Shown here piece after piece: positions 61,811 to 64,000 of a stretch of DNA of 64,000 nt. Below the pieces are notes generated by a model, which was not told the DNA's origin, ran no database searches, and saw only the letters and a program-made list of their open reading frames with translations. Each line of letters opens with the position of its first letter. The stretch's first letter is position 1. Both the position numbers and the translations under genes were made by a program. Location of the stretch: assembly GCF_008124785.1 (NCBI RefSeq), contig NZ_VNHU01000002.1, positions 543,205-607,204 of the forward strand, written 5' to 3'. This DNA is from Aquimarina intermedia. GTDB taxonomy: Bacteria > Bacteroidota > Bacteroidia > Flavobacteriales > Flavobacteriaceae.

Positions 61811-62845
61811 ATGAAAAAATCAACACTTCTTGTTTTATTACTGAGCTCTATGAACTTTCTGGCTCAAGATACAGTTCTTACAAGTGGCAATCCTCAAAAT
61901 AATTTTGTTTATAACAACGGAAAAGTTGGCATCGGAATTTCTATACCTACGTCTCAATTACACTTAAATAATGCAGCGGGAGGTAGCTTTCTGAAATTTA
62001 CTAGAGGTACCGGGAATGTTAATTTTGCCATGGAAAACAATCTAAACAAGCTATATATCTATACCGGAACCGGTAGTATAACCCAAGGTCTTGCTATAGA
62101 CGAAAATGGTCAAATAGGCATAGGAAATGACAACCCAACATCTCAATTACACTTAAAGAATGCAGCAGGAGGTAGCTTTCTAAAATTCACAAGAGGTACA
62201 GGGAATGTTAATTTTGCCATGGAAAACAATGTGAACAAATTATATGTTTATACCGGGACAGGTAATATTACTCATGGTCTTTCAATAGATGAAAACGGAC
62301 AAATAGGTATAGGAAATGGAAATCCAACATCTCAATTGCACTTAAAAAATGCAGCAGGAGGCAGCTTTATGAAATTTACAAGAGGCACCGGAAATGCTAA
62401 TTTTACGATGGAAAATAACTTGGACAAGCTTTATATCTATACTGGGACTAGTAATTTTAATCAAGGACTTTCAATAAATGAAAATGGTAAAGTCGGGATT
62501 GGAACTTCTAATCATACTGCTGATGCTCTACTTACTGTAAAAGGCGCCATTCATTCTACAGAAATAAAAGTTTTAGCCAATGCTGGTGTTCCTGATTATG
62601 TTTTTGAGGAAAGTTATAAACTCCGAACTCTTGAAGAAGTCAAGGAATATATTACCAAGCATAAGCATTTACCAGAAATACCATCTGCAAAAGAAATCGA
62701 TAAGAATGGAGGTTTTGATGTAGGTGAAATGAACTTGATGCTTTTAAAGAAGATAGAGGAATTAACGCTTTATCAGATCGAACTTCTTGAACACCAAAAA
62801 TTACAGGATTTCAAATTAGAAAAACTTGAAAAGGAGCTAATGTAA
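61811..62845 (+). CDS. Secreted fiber-like protein with three 63-residue repeats, C-terminus likely cut by IS insertion
   Basis: A 344-residue exported protein (signal MKKSTLLVLLLSSMNFLAQ). Three tandem repeats of exactly 63 residues follow (PTSQLHLKNAAGGSFLKFTR ... IDENGQIGIGN). A tail-fiber-like end (LRTLEEVKEYITKHKHLPEI, FDVGEMNLMLLKKIEELTLY) resembles the C-terminal chaperone/trimerisation region of Bacteroidota adhesin or fiber proteins. The stop TAA (62843-62845) lies in TGTAAGC, which looks like the left end of the adjacent IS, so the natural end may be missing. Function unknown. Confidence 0.72.
   Translation: MKKSTLLVLLLSSMNFLAQDTVLTSGNPQNNFVYNNGKVGIGISIPTSQLHLNNAAGGSFLKFTRGTGNVNFAMENNLNKLYIYTGTGSITQGLAIDENGQIGIGNDNPTSQLHLKNAAGGSFLKFTRGTGNVNFAMENNVNKLYVYTGTGNITHGLSIDENGQIGIGNGNPTSQLHLKNAAGGSFMKFTRGTGNANFTMENNLDKLYIYTGTSNFNQGLSINENGKVGIGTSNHTADALLTVKGAIHSTEIKVLANAGVPDYVFEESYKLRTLEEVKEYITKHKHLPEIPSAKEIDKNGGFDVGEMNLMLLKKIEELTLYQIELLEHQKLQDFKLEKLEKELM
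61946..62512 (+). repeat. Three tandem 189-base repeats in the fiber-like gene
   Basis: Copies at 61946-62134, 62135-62323 and 62324-62512 have the same 189-base period and strong identity; for instance TCTCAATTAC starts at 61952 and 62141, and TCTCAATTG at 62330. Confidence 0.9.
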
Positions 62846-62902
62846 GCTTCCCATAAAACCGAACTGTTTAAAAGTAGAATAAAAATCTTAAATTTAAGCA
62901 GT

Positions 62903-63169
62903 ATGAGAAAGAGTAAATTTTCACCACAGCAAATCGCAAAGATTTTAAAGGAGTTTGACAACGGTAAATCGGTTGATCAAATCAGTCGCGAGCACGGGGT
63001 TAGTTCGGCAGCTTTTTATAAGTGGCGTTCAAAATACGCAGGGATGAACTCTAAAGAATTGAAACGACTTAAGGAGCTTGAAGAAGAAAACCGAAAGCTC
63101 AAACAAATGTATGCAACCTTAGCGCTAGATCATCAAATGGCCAAAGATATCATCGAAAAAAAGCTTTAA
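62903..63169 (+). CDS. IS3-family transposase OrfA
   Basis: An 88-residue helix-turn-helix protein ([39 protein letters not shown]) with a leucine-zipper-like end ([21 protein letters not shown]), as in IS407-type OrfA. Near its end the heptamer A AAA AAG (63157-63163) provides a -1 slip into OrfB before the TAA at 63167-63169. Confidence 0.9.
   Translation: MRKSKFSPQQIAKILKEFDNGKSVDQISREHGVSSAAFYKWRSKYAGMNSKELKRLKELEEENRKLKQMYATLALDHQMAKDIIEKKL
63156..63163 (+). promoter_or_regulatory. Programmed -1 frameshift site
   Basis: AAAAAAAG; in-frame codons AAA AAG match the A6G heptamer used by many IS3-family elements. OrfB is in the -1 frame. Confidence 0.75.
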
Positions 63170-64000
63170 AGCCTTGCCGTAAAAGAGCTATCTCTATAGA
63201 GCTTGCACATTACGATATCAGCAGGGCGTGCCGTGTTATGAATATGAGCAAGAGTGTTTATTATTACAAGACGCTACCAAAAGATGATTCTGAGATAGAA
63301 GAGGCTTTACAACAAAAAGCAATTGAACACTCAGATGAAGGGTTCTGGAAAGCCTACGATCGCTTGCGAGAAGAAGGGAAACCTTGGAACCACAAACGTA
63401 TGCACAGAGTTTATGTAACCTTAGGACTTCCCTTACGCAGAAAAGTAAAGAAACGATTACCGGCAAGAGTAAAAGAACCCTTAGAAGTTCCTTCAGACCT
63501 CAATCACACTTGGAGTATGGATTTTGTAACCGATGTCCTAGAGAACAAAAGACGTTTTAGAGCATTTAATATTATCGATGACTACAACAGGGAAGTTTTG
63601 CACATAGAAATAGACTTCTCTTTAACGAGTAATCGTATTGTATGGGTCCTCAATCACCTTATCAATAAAAAAGGTAAACCACAACAAATTCGAATGGATA
63701 ATGGTCCTGAATTTATTGCCAATATCACGAATGACTGGAGTCTGATGCACGCTATAGATTTTAAATATATACAGCCCGGTAAACCGACTCAAAATGCATT
63801 TATAGAGCGTTTTAATGGTACCTATCGAAGAGGCGTTTTAGATAAATACATTTTTGAGGATATTCATCAAGTAAGAGAACAAACACAGATTTGGATGGAG
63901 GATTATAATAATCACAGGCCTCATGATGCACTTGGTAAAATCTCTCCAGTAAAATATGCCGAAATTAATTCTTGTTTGGCTAGCCAAACAAGAATTAAAA
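63163..64000 (+). CDS. IS3-family transposase OrfB (DDE integrase), 3' end outside window
   Basis: The frame is open from 63163 (reached by -1 slippage; first in-frame ATG at 63238) to the window edge, so no stop is seen. The DDE catalytic residues are present: D in [11 protein letters not shown] in [10 protein letters not shown] and E in [12 protein letters not shown], with the IS407-type C-end [20 protein letters not shown]. The protein appears intact in the visible part. The frame still reads through the 34-base palindrome at 63965-63998. Confidence 0.9.
63965..63998. repeat. Perfect 34-base palindrome near the end of OrfB
   Basis: Centred on GGCTAGCC, each arm of 17 bases; codes for the last visible OrfB residues. 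Could form a strong hairpin. Confidence 0.8.

Larger units (their letters stand above)
62841..64000 (+). mobile_element. IS3-family insertion sequence, IS407-like group (right end outside window)
   Basis: Two overlapping transposase genes in the usual 0/-1 arrangement. The left end is probably at TGTAAGC (62841), directly at the end of the fiber gene. The right end and target duplication lie beyond the window. Confidence 0.85.

Noticed and set aside
61946..62512. Possible CRISPR-like array
   Set aside because: The period is 189 bases, the repeats are in-frame coding DNA and there are no spacers.
62773..62961. Minus-strand 62-residue frame across the fiber gene/IS junction
   Set aside because: Overlaps the fiber gene end and OrfA start; no motif.

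Overview
The window looks like a chromosomal segment of a marine-type Flavobacteriaceae (Bacteroidota). The evidence is an AT-rich sequence, promoters of the TTTG-N19-21-TAnnTTTG type, a type IX secretion/gliding gene (sprE/porW), a T9SS-exported C-terminal sorting domain protein, a Bat aerotolerance operon, AtpB with a long N-terminal extension, and many conserved Flavobacteriaceae-only proteins (DUF4292, DUF4254, DUF6427, DUF6341 types). It is mostly core genome. Accessory DNA is limited to a toxin-antitoxin pair, a decayed IS110 fragment, a repeat-containing fiber-like protein and an IS3-family element that runs off the right edge.

Layout. 1-1.8 kb: end of an ECF sigma factor, overlapping a membrane-anchored outer-membrane-barrel protein. 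1.8-6.7 kb: plsC, trpS, pheS, two conserved hypotheticals, a RelE/ParE-type toxin-antitoxin pair and cvpA. 6.7-11.4 kb: an inorganic-carbon-type cluster of SulP transporter, beta-carbonic anhydrase, second SulP transporter and a small acidic membrane protein. 11.4-21.2 kb: a complete moxR-DUF58-X-batA-[flavoprotein]-batB-batC-batD-batE operon with a flavodoxin-fold reductase inserted between batA and batB. 21.5-24.6 kb: an SDR oxidoreductase, an AlbA_2/Schlafen-type protein, a calcineurin-type phosphatase and a lipoprotein. 24.7-28.4 kb: a 1,227-residue BNR/sortilin-like T9SS cargo protein. 28.7-29.2 kb: IS110 remnant. 29.5-34.9 kb: ALDH7-type dehydrogenase, 3-hydroxyanthranilate dioxygenase, a lipoprotein, gpsA and a mercaptopyruvate-type sulfurtransferase. 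34.9-46.5 kb: GH3 enzyme, dprA, HU/SPOR protein, thioesterase, a GyrI-like protein, then an envelope operon (flippase, dut, sugar nucleotidyltransferase, TPR, DUF4292 lipoprotein, EnvC-like degenerate M23). 46.7-55.6 kb: sprE, bactofilin, atpZ, a four-helix membrane protein and atpB-E-F-H-A-G, without atpD and atpC. 56-61.5 kb: PaaE-like ferredoxin reductase, glycosyltransferase 9, DUF4254, two membrane proteins and purD. 61.8-64 kb: fiber-like repeat protein and IS3/IS407-type insertion sequence.

How the genes work together. The two SulP transporters flanking a carbonic anhydrase suggest bicarbonate uptake and CO2/HCO3- balancing. The Bat operon probably forms a periplasmic/inner-membrane VWA-TPR complex assembled by the MoxR ATPase. 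The sprE-bactofilin-atp block places a gliding/secretion lipoprotein and a cytoskeletal polymer protein ahead of the proton-type F0F1 ATP synthase genes. No CRISPR array, tRNA, rRNA, prophage or obvious defence island was seen. The least explained items are the flavoprotein inside the Bat operon, the AlbA_2-phosphatase pair, the acidic small protein and nested inverted repeats at the SulP/carbonic anhydrase cluster, and the fiber gene that appears to end in an IS element.
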